Part shown: in pieces, positions 35,958-44,445 of the stretch
Numbering within the stretch: the stretch's first letter is position 1
How the letters are laid out: the number at the start of each line of letters is the position of its first letter
Assembly (NCBI RefSeq): GCF_002287175.1
Contig: NZ_LMVM01000033.1
Location: 227,515-291,514, forward strand
Origin: Methanobacterium bryantii
GTDB lineage: Archaea > Methanobacteriota > Methanobacteria > Methanobacteriales > Methanobacteriaceae
Direction of reading: 5' to 3'
Length of the DNA: 64,000 nt
Notes under the pieces: model-generated
Databases searched by the model: none
Seen by the model: only the letters and a program-made list of their open reading frames with translations
What the model was told of the DNA's origin: nothing
Position numbers and translations under genes: made by a program

Positions 35958-36530
35958 ATGATTCATATGATTTCAGATGATGAATTTATAACTCACAAAG
36001 ATGTACCTGGACCAACCAAAGAAGAAATAAGATGCCTTGTTATGTGCAAATCAAAGGTATCACCAGAGGATATTGTAGTTGATATATGCTGTGGAACAGG
36101 AGGGTTAACTTTAGAATTTGCTAAAAGGTCACGTCTTGTTTATGCAGTGGATAAAAATTTAGATGCGCTAAATACAACAGAAAAAAACCTTAAAAAACAT
36201 AAACTGGATAAAAAAGTACAGCTTATCCATAGTGATGCCCTTGAAGCCTTAAGAAACATTGAAACCTTTGATATTTTGATGATTGGAGGGAGTGGCGGAG
36301 ATTTACCTCTTTTAATAGAGGAAGGCTACCAGAAACTCACACAAAATGGAAAAATAATAGTTACCTCAATTTTACTTGAAACCCCTGTTGAAGCTGTTCA
36401 AACAATGAAAAAACTCCAGATGGATATTGATATAGTTGATGTATCCATTTCAAAGGGACGTGTCATGAAAAGAGGAACTATGATGCTTGCAAGGAACCCT
36501 ATAACTATTGTTACTGGCAAAAAAAATTGA
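35958..36530 (+). CDS. cbiT: Cobalt-precorrin-6B C15-methyltransferase (decarboxylating) CbiT
   Basis: Methylates C-15 and decarboxylates ring C in cobalamin and corrinoid synthesis, needed here for methyltransferases and for the class II ribonucleotide reductase in this window. The 190 residues show the N-terminal THKDVPGPTKEEIRCLVMCK, motif I VVDICCGTGGLTLEFAKR near residue 42 and FDILMIGGSGGDLP near residue 106. The start may be the second Met (MISDDEF). It overlaps the next gene, indicating one operon with ubiX. Confidence 0.93.
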   Translation: MIHMISDDEFITHKDVPGPTKEEIRCLVMCKSKVSPEDIVVDICCGTGGLTLEFAKRSRLVYAVDKNLDALNTTEKNLKKHKLDKKVQLIHSDALEALRNIETFDILMIGGSGGDLPLLIEEGYQKLTQNGKIIVTSILLETPVEAVQTMKKLQMDIDIVDVSISKGRVMKRGTMMLARNPITIVTGKKN

Positions 36531-36541
36531 AGGGGATAACT

Positions 36542-37333
36542 ATGGAAATACGGAAATATATGAGTAACTGGAGAGTCCGTTTAGGTATAGCTTTAATTAT
36601 AATGGCTGCAATTCTTTATATTACTAATTTCTTACTTTTTAGAGATTTACACGACACTTTGTTCTATCTAGATATAGATTTAGCGTTTATTCCTATAGAA
36701 GCCCTTATTATTGTTCTTGTTTTAGAATGGATAATAGGTGAAAGGGAAAAAAGAAATCTACTTCAAAAAATGAACATGGTCATAGGGTCCTTTTTCAGTG
36801 AAGTTGGAACTGAGTTACTGGCAGGAATTTCAGAATTTGACTCTAAAACTGAAAAGATAAGGAAAAAGTTGATTATGACTGATGAATGGACTAAAAAAGA
36901 TTTTTTAGAGGCAAGTAACAGAATTCAAAATTACAATTTCCATGTGTATATTGGAGAGAACAACCCCGATTCCATACACTACTTTCAGGAGTTAAAAGCG
37001 TTTCTTGTTAAAAACAGGGAGTTTATGCTGCGACTTTTGGCAAACCCTAACTTACTGGAACATGATTCATTTACAGACCTGTTATGGGCAGTGTTTCATT
37101 TAACTGAAGAACTTGAAAATAGAACTGATCTAACAAATCTCCCTAAAGCAGATTATCAACATCTTGCAGGAGATACAGAAAGAGCATACAGTTTACTGGT
37201 TTATGAATGGCTGCAGTACATGGAACATCTCATGGAAAACTATCCTTATCTTTTCTCGCTTGCTATAAGGACAAATCCATTTAATCCAGATGCCACTGTA
37301 GAAATTCAAGACCCTCCAAAGGGAATGATTTAA
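36542..37333 (+). CDS. Membrane protein of unknown function with cytoplasmic helical domain
   Basis: A 263-residue protein with two N-terminal membrane helices (VRLGIALIIMAAILYITNFL and AFIPIEALIIVLVLEWIIG), followed by a cytoplasmic helical domain of about 180 residues. The domain carries HVYIGENNPDSIHYFQELKA and a Trp/Leu-rich region (DLLWAVFHLTEELENRTDL). I do not recognise a named family; similar proteins exist next to archaeal cobalamin genes, but I cannot confirm. AAGGGGAT before the ATG at 36542 supports this start over an upstream TTG. It sits 11 bp after cbiT. Confidence 0.7.
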   Translation: MEIRKYMSNWRVRLGIALIIMAAILYITNFLLFRDLHDTLFYLDIDLAFIPIEALIIVLVLEWIIGEREKRNLLQKMNMVIGSFFSEVGTELLAGISEFDSKTEKIRKKLIMTDEWTKKDFLEASNRIQNYNFHVYIGENNPDSIHYFQELKAFLVKNREFMLRLLANPNLLEHDSFTDLLWAVFHLTEELENRTDLTNLPKADYQHLAGDTERAYSLLVYEWLQYMEHLMENYPYLFSLAIRTNPFNPDATVEIQDPPKGMI

Positions 37334-37430
37334 TATAAAGCCGTAGCAGGCAATAGTTAGCTCACGAAACTAAAACCTTAATAGTGTATAAAACCAATCT
37401 TAACTATCTGACCATACATAACTTACAAAA

Positions 37431-37481
37431 GTTCATGTTGGAGTGTAAAAAAACTGGAAAATTTTACATGACAACATGAAC
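37431..37481. promoter_or_regulatory. Long interrupted hairpin upstream of the small PMBR protein
   Basis: GTTCATGTTG (37431-37440) pairs with CAACATGAAC (37472-37481) over 10 bp. After a 3x3 internal loop TGTAAAA (37444-37450) pairs with TTTTACA (37462-37468). It may be an operator dyad, terminator of the cbiT operon or leader element of the next gene 53 bp away. Confidence 0.5.
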
Positions 37482-37533
37482 GATTACAAATTATGGTATG
37501 ATCACGTCGCACTCAATTTATAGAGGAAATCAA

Positions 37534-37797
37534 ATGGAAAGACTCAACCTCAAACAGTACAGGGAAATGGTCAGTTTTATACTGGATTATAAAAAGACAC
37601 ATGGAAAAATGCCAGAGCATGTAATGGTTAAAGGGTATAAAATCTCCAAGAAAGAGTACATAAACATGATAGAACGTGTTAATAAATTTATACTTGAGAT
37701 GGGGAGAAATCCGCGAACGGTTGATATTGAACCATCACCAAAAGAATACCTGGCTGATTATCCAGAAGATGATTTAGATGATGATATTAACCTTTAA
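37534..37797 (+). CDS. Small soluble pseudomurein-binding-repeat-like protein
   Basis: An 87-residue protein that is almost one pseudomurein-binding repeat unit (YREMVSFILDYKKTHGKMPE, then MIERVNKFILEMGRNPRTV), followed by a very acidic tail (YPEDDLDDDINL). Unlike typical repeat proteins it has no signal peptide, so it may be cytoplasmic and no longer bind pseudomurein. AGAGGA lies before the ATG at 37534. It is monocistronic and followed by the tandem repeat region. Confidence 0.65.
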   Translation: MERLNLKQYREMVSFILDYKKTHGKMPEHVMVKGYKISKKEYINMIERVNKFILEMGRNPRTVDIEPSPKEYLADYPEDDLDDDINL

Positions 37798-37798
37798 A

Positions 37799-38127
37799 AC
37801 CATTTCTATTTTAACTGATTTTTACATTAAATAAATATTAACCTTAAAACACTCATATATAATAAAAATAACTAATAGTTTACATTAAAAAGATATTAAC
37901 CATTTCTATTTTTAACTGATTTTTACATTAAATAAATATTAACCTTAAAACACTCATATATAATAAAAATAACTAATAGTTTACATTAAAAAGATATTAA
38001 CCATTTCTATTTTTAACTGATTTTTACATTAAATAAATATTAACCTTAAAACACTCATATATAATAAAAATAACTAATTACAGTTTACATTAAAAAGATA
38101 TTAACCATTTCTATTTTTAACTGATTT
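37799..38127. repeat. Tandem ~101-bp repeat, 3.2 copies
   Basis: CATTTCTATTTTTAACTGAT starts unit copies at 37801, 37901, 38002 and 38106 (periods 100, 101 and 104 bp), the fourth being partial. Copies differ by single T insertions and a 3-bp change. Each unit also carries two related TTTACATTAAA...ATTAACC half-repeats. No coding potential is seen. The unit lies between two converging genes. Confidence 0.9.
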
Positions 38128-38199
38128 ATTTATACAGCTAATTAACTCAATTTTAAAAAGTAAAATAAATTAAAAATAAAAATTAAAAAAATAAGCTAG

Positions 38200-39696
38200 T
38201 TAAATAACATTATGCTTTTGTAAAAGCATTAATTCATCTCTATTTAACTTTTTACCGCTTTTGAACTTTTCATATATTTCTTCAGCATGTGCTTTTTCTT
38301 TAATATTTTCTTTTGCGGTAGCTTCACTTTCTCTATTTCGCTTTTTAGACCTGACTTTATCAAGTTTTTTATTTATCTTGCGGATGTGTCCTAAAACTTC
38401 CCTTACTTCCTCATGTTTTTTGGAAGCAGTGTTTTTAGTTTCAATAAACGTGTTATGGGCTTCGTCTGCTTTTTTCCTTATCCCGTCTATTCTCTGGAAA
38501 TATTCCAGCATCTGTTCATGGGTAGACTGAGCTTCATCTGAAAGTTCAACAACTTTAGCATGGTATGTTTCGGACTGCTCTTTAAGCTCCACTGCTTCAC
38601 TATGGATTTTTTCGTCTTCCTGCATAGTTTGAAGTTTCTTTTGCAGCTCTGTGACCTTTTTAACCAGTTCGTTCTCTTTCTTGATATCGAGAACTTTTGT
38701 TTCTATGGTCTTATCAAGCCGTTTAATTTCTTTTTCAATGTTTACTATATCTCTTTTTCCAGACGCCCATTCCATGCTCTTGAGTTTTTCATTGGTCTGG
38801 TCCCTTAGAGTTTTGTATTTTTTAACTTCTACGTTAGTTTTATCACGTTTATCTCTAAACTCAATTGCTTTGTTGAGATTTTCTTTAATACTTGCGTTTA
38901 AATCATCCCTTACTTGCCTTTGAGATCGAGCTTCACTGTTTAACTCATCACGTTCTTTAGTGAGTCCATTTAATTTCTTTTCATGCTCTCTCTTTTCAGC
39001 AAGTAATTTATCAAAGCTTTCTTCCTTAACAGGAGTTTTTGAAACTTCCGCACTATCTTTATTATCCATATTATCTTCAAATAGAGGTAATAATTCTTTT
39101 AAATCTTTTTTCTCAATTACAACATCTGCAATTTCCCTTAAAACAGGTTTTGCATTAAAAGCTATTCCTAGCTTGACCATTTCAAGCATGGAAATATCAT
39201 TTGCGCCATCACCAACCGCCGCACATTCATCTGCAGATATGTCTTCTTTTTTCATCAAATCAGTTAATACATCTGCTTTAGAACCATTTACAAGAGGTCC
39301 GCTTACTTCACCAGTTAAAACACCGTCTTCTGCATGTAAAGTATTCGAAACTGCGTAATCAAGATTTAATTCCTCTTTCATACGGTTTGCGATGACTTCA
39401 AAACTACCGGTTATGGTTGCAATTTTGTATCCTCTTTCTTTAAGCACTTCAATAGTTTCTTTGGCTCCTTCCATTAGAGGAATGTCATAGATTGCCTTTT
39501 TAATATCATCAACTGAAGCGCCTTTAAGTAAAGCAACTCTCTCTTTGATTGATGTTTCGAAATCCAGGTCTCCTTCCATGGCTTTTTTTGTTATTTCTGC
39601 TATTTTGTCTTCAATTCCCATTAATTTGCCAATTTCGTCTATGGCTTCACTGTCTATAAGGACATTATCAAGATCAAAGGCTATTAGTTTAATCAA
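38200..39696 (-). CDS. serB: Phosphoserine phosphatase fused to a long coiled coil
   Basis: The N-terminal 210 residues are a HAD-type phosphoserine phosphatase: FDLDNVLIDSEAIDEI with the nucleophile and acid Asp pair at residues 8 and 10, TGSFEVIANRM, GSKADVLTDLM and GDGANDISMLEMVKLG. From about residue 225 to 475 follows a heptad-rich charged coiled coil (AEKREHEKKLNGLTKERDEL onward). It closes with a short KLNRDELMLLQKHNVI end. SerB proteins are usually about 210 residues; Methanobacteriales have this long form. Translation starts at TTG with CGGTGATC upstream. It is probably dimeric or scaffold-bound through the coiled coil. Confidence 0.88.
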   Translation of the reverse strand: MIKLIAFDLDNVLIDSEAIDEIGKLMGIEDKIAEITKKAMEGDLDFETSIKERVALLKGASVDDIKKAIYDIPLMEGAKETIEVLKERGYKIATITGSFEVIANRMKEELNLDYAVSNTLHAEDGVLTGEVSGPLVNGSKADVLTDLMKKEDISADECAAVGDGANDISMLEMVKLGIAFNAKPVLREIADVVIEKKDLKELLPLFEDNMDNKDSAEVSKTPVKEESFDKLLAEKREHEKKLNGLTKERDELNSEARSQRQVRDDLNASIKENLNKAIEFRDKRDKTNVEVKKYKTLRDQTNEKLKSMEWASGKRDIVNIEKEIKRLDKTIETKVLDIKKENELVKKVTELQKKLQTMQEDEKIHSEAVELKEQSETYHAKVVELSDEAQSTHEQMLEYFQRIDGIRKKADEAHNTFIETKNTASKKHEEVREVLGHIRKINKKLDKVRSKKRNRESEATAKENIKEKAHAEEIYEKFKSGKKLNRDELMLLQKHNVI

Positions 39697-39727
39697 AAGA
39701 TCACCGATATATAATCAAATTAAGGAT

Positions 39728-40273
39728 TTAAATTAAATCCAGTTCACCCAGTCTTTCCTTCGTTTTTTCAACGCCGAGCTGGGCATCGTCTATGGTTTTT
39801 GCACCAGTACATACTACTTTTCCAGAACCGAACAGTAACAATACAACTTTAGGGTCTTCAAGTCTGTAAACTAAACCTGGAAATTGTTCTGGTTCGTATT
39901 CTGTATTTTCTAAATCTAATGCTACTGCTTCAAGGTTTAATGTTTTTCCTAAATTTGCAGAAGCAACTATGTTCTGTACTTTAATATTAAATTCTTCAGG
40001 TATTTCTGAATCAAGTTTCCTCATTTTATCTACAGTAATATGTATAGCTTTTACTGAATTATCTATAGATTTCGCGCCAGTACATACTAATTTTCCTGAT
40101 CCAAATATAAGAGCTGCTGTTTTAGGCTCTTTAAGCTTGTAAACAAGTCCTGGGAACTGTTCCAGGTTATATTCGACACCTTCTAGCGCCGGAGCTACCT
40201 TAGGCAGTTCAATTGACTTTCCAAGAGTTGCAGAAGCTACAATATTTTCAACTTTAATTGGTACATCTGTCAA
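39728..40273 (-). CDS. tbp: TATA-box-binding protein
   Basis: A general transcription factor that binds the TATA element and recruits TFB and RNA polymerase. The 181 residues consist of two imperfect direct repeats: KVENIVASATLGKSIELPKV with FPGLVYKLKEPKTAALIFGS and KLVCTGAKSID, then KVQNIVASANLGKTLNLEAV with FPGLVYRLEDPKVVLLLFGS and KVVCTGAKTID. It has no long acidic tail. GGAGGA sits ideally for the TTG at 40273; the ATG two codons upstream overlaps that signal. Confidence 0.96.
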   Translation of the reverse strand: MTDVPIKVENIVASATLGKSIELPKVAPALEGVEYNLEQFPGLVYKLKEPKTAALIFGSGKLVCTGAKSIDNSVKAIHITVDKMRKLDSEIPEEFNIKVQNIVASANLGKTLNLEAVALDLENTEYEPEQFPGLVYRLEDPKVVLLLFGSGKVVCTGAKTIDDAQLGVEKTKERLGELDLI

Positions 40274-40616
40274 GCACATTCCTCCAGGTTTTAATTCATA
40301 ATCATTGATTTATATATTAAATTATTTTTTACAATTCATTAAAATTTGTCTTTTGTATATTTAGGTAATAATTATCTAGAAATTATCGAGATAAAAGTAC
40401 AATACTGATTTAATTTGAAATAAATATTATTCTAAAAATGCAGTTTACTTTAAAATTGATCACACTTGTTTTTAAATTTAATGAGTCATAGTTCAATAAG
40501 ATATTGATACTGATACTTCCAATATTACACTAGATTTATTAACTATATTTATAATAGATAAATCTATTTATATATGTTTCTTAACATCCCATTAAAATAT
40601 ATCTATAGGCAAGACT
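40274..40616. other. Intergenic region
   Basis: The divergent gap between tbp and a hypothetical gene. TTTATATATG near 40567 may be the TATA box of the plus-strand gene. Nothing else is seen. Confidence 0.4.
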
Positions 40617-41027
40617 ATGATAAGCCCTAAAGTGTACCAACAACAAATTCAAGATCTTGGAATTGAAGGCCTAGTTGTATCTCCAGGAAATATAGAAGAA
40701 GCATTGAATCTTTTAGATGCACTTGAAGAAATAGAAAAAATTTTAGAAAGGATAAGACACAACATCCGTATAGATATAAGAGCTATTAGAATAGATTATA
40801 TGGAAAAAATAAAAGATATAAAAGATTCTTCAAAAGTAATGGGCCTGTACAGTAAACAACGCCCCATGAAAGACAAAATCAATGACAAAAGAAAATTAAT
40901 AGACGAACGCGACCTGAAAATCGCGCCCTACGAATCTATTGAGTATACTGTGGATGAATACCTGAGACAGATTAAAAGTATAAAAAATTATCTTAAAAAT
41001 TATTCCAGAAAATATTCTGATGAGTAA
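40617..41027 (+). CDS. Hypothetical helical protein
   Basis: A 136-residue charged protein, predicted mostly helical (EEALNLLDALEEIEKILERI, then RIDIRAIRIDYMEKIKDIKD) with a C-terminal helix pair. Similar proteins occur in related methanogens in my recollection, but I cannot name a function. No ribosome-binding site is obvious, so translation may be leaderless with the TATA-like TTTATATATG about 45 bp upstream. Confidence 0.6.
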   Translation: MISPKVYQQQIQDLGIEGLVVSPGNIEEALNLLDALEEIEKILERIRHNIRIDIRAIRIDYMEKIKDIKDSSKVMGLYSKQRPMKDKINDKRKLIDERDLKIAPYESIEYTVDEYLRQIKSIKNYLKNYSRKYSDE

Positions 41028-41239
41028 ATCATTAGAAAATTAATTTATTTTTATTAAACATCTAATTTATTTGAGTTAATTTTTAATTCACCCAATTTTA
41101 GTTTTATTAGTCCAAGCATTATATCCCCTGCAACTTATTTCTACACTTAACTAAAAGTTCAACTGATTATAGAAAAAGGCAATATTATTGAAAATCAATA
41201 TATTATTAAGGTATGCAATCGCCTAAAGGAGGCACTTAA

Positions 41240-43030
41240 ATCAAATCAAAAAATGATTTAAAAATTTCATTTAATGCACTTAAGGTGCTTCAAAAAAGAT
41301 ATTTACTTAAAGATGAAGATGGAAATATTATTGAAACTCCCGAAAAAATGTTTAAAAGAGTTTCAAAAGCAGTAGCAGGTGCAGATAATTTATATAATGA
41401 TACTGATGCTTATAAAACAGAAAAAAAATTTTACCGTGCCATGTCCGGGCTTGAGTTTCTTCCAAATTCACCAACTTTGATGAATGCAGGTACACCCATT
41501 AACCAGCTTTCTGCATGTTTTGTCATATACATAGAAGATTCTATAAATGGCATCTTCAATGCATTAAAACATATGGCACTCATCCATAAGTCAGGGGGCG
41601 GAGTTGGATTTTCATTTTCTAAGATAAGACCTAAAGGTGATGTTGTAAAATCAACAAAAGGAGTTGCATCCGGACCAACGTCCTTCATGAAAATATTTGA
41701 TGTCGCCACAGAAGTTATAAAACAGGGAGGAAGAAGAAGAGGGGCAAACATGGGAATACTGGATATCAGACATCCAGACATAATTGAATTTATTACATCA
41801 AAGGAACATGAAGGTGTTCTAACTAATTTTAACATTTCTACAGCTGTTGATGATGAATTCATGAATGCCGCTGTAAATAATGAGGAATATGATCTTATAA
41901 ATCCAAGAAATGTAAAACATGTTAAAAAGCTGAATGCAGGAAAAGTGTTTGATACCATAGTAAATACAGCATGGAAATGCGGAGATCCTGGAATTATATT
42001 TATTGATGAAATAAACAGGAAAAATACAATCCCTAACGCAGGTATAATAGAAGCTAGCAACCCCTGCGCCGAGCAACCTCTTTTAAATTATGAATCATGC
42101 AATTTAGGCTCCATAAACCTGACAAAAATGGTTAAATCAGGCAAAATTGATTTTAATAAGTTAAAAAGTGTAGTTGAGACTGCTGTGCACTTCTTAGATA
42201 ATGTAATTGATATAAATAATTTTCCAATTTCAAAAGTAGAAACTGAAACCCTTAAAAACAGAAAAATTGGTTTAGGAATTATGGGATTTGCAGAAATGCT
42301 TATAATGCTTGAAATTCCTTATGATTCACAGGATGCACTTGATACAGCTGAAAAAATAATGAAATTTGTTACATACCATGCAAGAAAGGTTTCAGCTGAA
42401 CTGGGGAGATTAAGAGGTTCTTTTCCTAATTTTAAAGGAAGTATATATGATAAAAATGGTTTTCAAGCTATGAGAAATGCAACGGTAACTACTATTGCAC
42501 CTACAGGTACTATAAGCATAATTGCAGATACAACCAGCGGAATTGAGCCGCTGTTTGCTGTTTCATTTATCCGTGATGTAATGGAAGGAGAAAAGCTGCT
42601 GGAGGTCAATAAACTCTTTGAAAGTACCGCAAAGAAAGAGGGATTTTACAGCAAGGAATTAATGACTGAAATTGCTAAAAAAGGATCCATACAAAATATA
42701 GATGAAATTAGCGGAAGTATTAAAAGAATATTCCAAACTGCACATGAAATAAGCCCCAAGTGGCATGTGAAAATGCAGGCCGCATTTCAAAAACATGTGG
42801 ATAATGCAGTTTCAAAAACCGTGAATTTACCGAATAATGCTTCTCCAGAAGACGTTAAAGAAATTATGTTAATGGCCTACAAACTTAAGTGCAAGGGAAT
42901 TACAGTGTATCGATATGGAAGCAAAAAACAGGTTTTATATTTAAATTCATACCAAGGTAACAACAAGAAGTATCTAAATGTTGATTCCGAATATTCCGGA
43001 GGATGCCCTTCCTCAAGATGTCCACTTTAA
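41240..43030 (+). CDS. nrdJ: Ribonucleotide reductase, adenosylcobalamin-dependent class II
   Basis: Reduces ribonucleotides to deoxyribonucleotides using B12. About 596 residues are present. FLPNSPTLMNAGTPINQLSACFV carries the first active-site Cys. NPCAEQPLLNYESCNLGSINL near residue 275 carries the thiyl Cys and Glu. PTGTISIIADTTSGIEPLFA and a C-terminal redox pair GGCPSSRCPL follow. The best ribosome-binding site (AAAGGAGG, 41225-41232) leads to ATC at 41240, directly after an in-frame stop. The first standard start, GTG at 41285, has none and would remove residues that look conserved (KISFNALKVL). The corrin pathway gene cbiT lies upstream. Confidence 0.88.
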   Translation: MKSKNDLKISFNALKVLQKRYLLKDEDGNIIETPEKMFKRVSKAVAGADNLYNDTDAYKTEKKFYRAMSGLEFLPNSPTLMNAGTPINQLSACFVIYIEDSINGIFNALKHMALIHKSGGGVGFSFSKIRPKGDVVKSTKGVASGPTSFMKIFDVATEVIKQGGRRRGANMGILDIRHPDIIEFITSKEHEGVLTNFNISTAVDDEFMNAAVNNEEYDLINPRNVKHVKKLNAGKVFDTIVNTAWKCGDPGIIFIDEINRKNTIPNAGIIEASNPCAEQPLLNYESCNLGSINLTKMVKSGKIDFNKLKSVVETAVHFLDNVIDINNFPISKVETETLKNRKIGLGIMGFAEMLIMLEIPYDSQDALDTAEKIMKFVTYHARKVSAELGRLRGSFPNFKGSIYDKNGFQAMRNATVTTIAPTGTISIIADTTSGIEPLFAVSFIRDVMEGEKLLEVNKLFESTAKKEGFYSKELMTEIAKKGSIQNIDEISGSIKRIFQTAHEISPKWHVKMQAAFQKHVDNAVSKTVNLPNNASPEDVKEIMLMAYKLKCKGITVYRYGSKKQVLYLNSYQGNNKKYLNVDSEYSGGCPSSRCPL

Positions 43031-43038
43031 GCGGACAT
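43018..43038 (+). terminator. Hairpin over the nrdJ stop codon
   Basis: ATGTCC (43018-43023) pairs with GGACAT (43033-43038), and CTT pairs with AAG inside. The stem spans the stop codon. It is probably a transcription end, as no gene follows closely. Confidence 0.4.
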
Positions 43039-43143
43039 ATAATAAGAATAAGACACATCATATAAAATAATAGAATAACGCCCATATTAACATGGTGTTA
43101 TAAATTTAGAGAGTAAATTAAAAATTATATTGATGGTGGTTTA

Positions 43144-43695
43144 ATGATAGAAGTTGAAGCTAAAGCTCATGTTAACGATTTCAATAGTGTTCGAGAAAAA
43201 TTAAAAGAAATTGGTGCTGAAAGAGTAATGATAGAACACCAGAAAGATACCTACTTTAACAACCCGGAATACAGGGACTTTGAAAAAAGTGATGAAGCAC
43301 TGCGGATAAGGAATACTACTATAAATAACAAAAAATCTGAGATAATCCTTACATACAAAGGCCCTAAACTGGATAATGTAAGTAAAACACGTAAAGAAAT
43401 AGAAGTTAACGTAGAAGACTCCAAAAATGCTGGTTTAATCTTAGAAAATCTTGGATTTAAACCCGCTGCAGATGTAGAAAAAGAAAGAACCACATATTCT
43501 TTTCAGGAGTTCACCATATCACTTGATAAAGTCCACAAAGTTGGAAGCTTTGTTGAAATAGAAAAAGGGATGGTTGAAGGGGAAGATTTTAAAGAAGCAA
43601 TAGATAAAATATTTCAAATATATAAAAAACTCGGAATTGAAGATGGGTTTGAAAGAAGATCATATTTGGAGCTTATGGGAGTTTATAAAGATTGA
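43144..43695 (+). CDS. CYTH domain protein (class IV adenylate cyclase/thiamine triphosphatase-like)
   Basis: A 183-residue CYTH superfamily protein. The ExExK signature is seen as EVEAKAHV at the N-terminus. KDTYFNNPEYRDF, EALRIRNTT, SEIILTYKGPK and RKEIEVNVED supply the phosphate-binding tunnel residues. GSFVEIEKG lies near residue 137. Members hydrolyse or cyclise nucleoside or thiamine triphosphates; archaeal class IV forms are often annotated CyaB, but the substrate here is unknown. GGTGGTTT precedes the ATG. Confidence 0.88.
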   Translation: MIEVEAKAHVNDFNSVREKLKEIGAERVMIEHQKDTYFNNPEYRDFEKSDEALRIRNTTINNKKSEIILTYKGPKLDNVSKTRKEIEVNVEDSKNAGLILENLGFKPAADVEKERTTYSFQEFTISLDKVHKVGSFVEIEKGMVEGEDFKEAIDKIFQIYKKLGIEDGFERRSYLELMGVYKD

Positions 43696-44445
43696 AAACT
43701 CCTAAAATTATTTTTATAGATTTATTTTGCATAAACTATTAATTGCATTCAAATGAAGTAACTTTTTAAACTTAAATTTTAGTTAATTGGTTAAATTTTT
43801 TAAATTAAAACACATACCCCAATATCTTATTAAATAATCAGTAACGCCATATCCAAGATCTTGTGCACAGTTTATACCTCATATTAAATTATTATATTGG
43901 TTAATTAAATTGAAGTCATTTAAAAAAAATTCCCATTATCTTAATCAACGATTACATAAATTATAGTAGTAACAACACAACAATCCAAACATGAATGTTA
44001 GTCAAATATTTGGTCATTCACTATAAATTAATATTATAAACTATCCTTAAATATGGACTATTAAACTGAATAATTACATGTAATTTCCAAAATTTATTCT
44101 TTTTTTGTCAATTTAATTTCATTTAAGGTTGCCATTTGGATAATAATACGTTGAAAATAGATAAATAATCACAAAAAATGCAAATACTATATTTTATATA
44201 AATTAAAAACAAAAAGTACATAGCTTAAAAAGGTAAAAATGATAAAAAAACTAAACTTAATATACAGTTATTATTCTACTTAGATCAATTTAGATAAATA
44301 TAATTTCATAACTTGAATAGTAATGTAAAAAATCGTTAAACCATACAAGTATCAAAATAAAGCACGATTTAAGGTACGCATTACATTTAAGATATTAATT
44401 AATACAACGCGCATAAACGGAAAATAAACTAAGGTGGGGAACGTT
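43696..44445. other. Long AT-rich intergenic region upstream of aksA
   Basis: No gene is found in 750 bp. Sequence is extremely AT-rich with stops in every frame. The aksA ribosome-binding site GGTGGGGA is at its end. I see no tRNA or repeat. Confidence 0.5.

Noticed and set aside
37801..38127. Replication-origin-type iterons
   Set aside because: The ~101-bp unit is too long and lacks origin-recognition-box-like motifs, and no orc1/cdc6 gene is near.
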